NCBI RefSeq assembly: GCF_001422645.1
Contig: NZ_LMLR01000017.1
Span: 1 to 64,000 of the forward strand
Direction: 5' to 3'
Source of the DNA: Arthrobacter sp. Leaf69
GTDB taxonomy: Bacteria > Actinomycetota > Actinomycetes > Actinomycetales > Micrococcaceae
DNA: 64,000 bases
The notes under the pieces are model-generated. The model did no database searches and was not told where the DNA came from. It saw nothing but the letters and a program-made list of their open reading frames with translations. Of this stretch, positions 62,920-64,000 are shown piece by piece. A program made the translations under genes and the position numbers. How positions within the stretch are numbered: position 1 is the stretch's first letter; each line of letters starts with the position of its first letter.

Positions 62920-64000
62920 TGACTGACATCACTACTGAAAAGGCCCGCATCGGCGCGCCGTCAGCCCAGCCGTTCATCAACGGTTTCACCGAGGAAGGCG
63001 AGAGCCTTTCACCGCTGAACGCCGCGGAGTCCAAGTCCCCGCTGGCCGGCGAGGCCGTCAAGCGGCACTCGCACGGCGGCGGCGTCGGCGTTCCGGACAG
63101 CTCACGCGCCGGCCGCCTGACCTCCTACAAGCTGGCGGACTTCAAGCCGCTCACCGGCATGGAAGAGGACTGGCGGTTCACCCCGCTCAAGCGCCTCCGC
63201 GGCCTGCACACCGAGGTTCTCAACGGCGCCGCGCCGTCCGTGAGCGTCACCGCGCCGGACAACGTCATCGTGGAAACCGTCGGCCGCGACGACCGCCGGA
63301 TCGGCTCCGCCGCGATCCCCGAGGACCGCGTCTCCGCAAACGCCTGGGAGAACTTCACCGAAGCCACCGTGATCACGGTTCCGGCCGAGGTCCAGGCCGA
63401 CGGCGAAGTCAGCGTCCTGCTGACCGGCCAGGGCACCGCGGCTTCCGCGCAGCACGTCGTGATTGTCGCGGAGAAGTTCTCCAAGTCCGTCGTTGTCCTG
63501 GACCACCAGGGCACCGCCGTCGTCTCGGAGAACATCGAGATCCTCGTGGAGGACGGCGCGCAGCTCACCGTCATCTCGCTCCAGGAATGGAACGACGACG
63601 CCGTGCACGCGTCCTCCCAGCAGGCAAAGCTCGGCCGGGACGCCAAGTTCAAGCACATCGTCGTCAGCCTCGGCGGCGACCTCGTGCGGGTCACGCCCTC
63701 GGCCCGCTTCACCGCCCCCGGCGCCGAAGCGGAACTGTTCGGCCTGTACTTCGCCGACGCCGGCCAGCACCTTGAGCAGCGCCTCTTCGTGGACCACGCT
63801 GTCGCCAACTGCAAGTCCAACGTCCTGTACAAGGGCGCACTGCAGGGCCGGAACGCGCACACCGTCTGGGTGGGTGACGTCCTGATCCGCAAGGAAGCAG
63901 AAGGCACCGACACCTACGAGGCCAACCGCAACCTGGTTCTCACCGACGGCGCCCGCGCCGACTCCGTGCCGAACCTGGAAATCGAGACCGGCCTGATCGC
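62919..64000 (+). CDS. sufD: Fe-S cluster assembly protein SufD, 3' end missing
   Basis: At least 360 residues of SufD are encoded before the window ends; no stop is reached. The start ATG 62919 overlaps the sufB stop (TAATG). Conserved segments include WRFTPLKRLRGL near residue 87, VDHAVANCKSNVLYKGAL and RNAHTVWVGDVLIRKEAEGTDTYEANRNL (in part), typical of SufD. With SufB and SufC it forms the cluster-building complex. SufC and SufS are probably just beyond the edge. Confidence 0.95.

Overview
The window is a gene-dense, high-GC chromosomal segment from an actinobacterium, most likely Micrococcaceae of the Arthrobacter/Pseudarthrobacter type. The assignment rests on RbpA, WhiA, OpcA, a four-repeat ribosomal protein S1, a CoaE-GrpB fusion, an Eis-type acetyltransferase, many GTG starts and many apparently leaderless promoters (TANNNT ending 6-7 nt before the start codon). 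It looks like core chromosome: I see no phage, transposase, CRISPR array, tRNA or rRNA.

Layout. 0.2-7.1 kb: stress and transport genes (beta-CASP RNase-like protein, erythromycin-esterase-family protein, membrane protein, tandem universal stress protein, Pit phosphate transporter). 7.1-14.1 kb: RibD-type reductase, PaaI thioesterase, DNA polymerase I, Eis-like acetyltransferase, ribosomal protein S1. 14.1-15.7 kb: an accessory patch, a small nucleotidyltransferase gene bracketed by two unrelated-looking repeat fields that share the motif GGACATG(T/C)CC. 15.7-22 kb: GNAT, YigZ, CoaE-GrpB, UvrB, a TerC manganese exporter behind a yybP-ykoY riboswitch, and an MFS transporter. 23-28.6 kb: alpha/beta hydrolase, GNAT, Ski2-like helicase, trans-aconitate methyltransferase. 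28.7-32.8 kb: heterodimeric ABC exporter with a GntR/YtrA regulator. 32.9-42.7 kb: UvrA, HAD phosphatase, PlsC, UvrC, RapZ, YvcK, WhiA. 42.9-47.7 kb: superoxide dismutase, then gap-pgk-tpiA-secG-rbpA. 47.8-56.1 kb (minus strand): a complete pentose-phosphate operon tkt-tal-pgi-zwf-opcA-pgl. 56.5-60.4 kb: heme O/heme A synthesis (ctaB, ctaA) with an ABC-2 transporter. 60.5-64 kb: SufR-like regulator, sufB and the start of sufD, cut by the window end.

Functional links. uvrA, uvrB and uvrC are all here as separate units, each with a leaderless-type promoter; uvrA also carries a LexA-like SOS box. Lower glycolysis and the pentose phosphate pathway lie back to back and converge at rbpA/pgl. ctaB and ctaA converge on a shared terminator and act in sequence to make heme A; the neighbouring suf genes build Fe-S clusters.

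Most unusual points: the repeat-bracketed nucleotidyltransferase; a 16-position inverted repeat that could hide the rbpA ribosome-binding site and start codon in read-through mRNA; a 20-position hairpin inside the first 25 codons of the MFS gene; and coaE/yigZ start codons only 22 bp apart with overlapping -10 elements.
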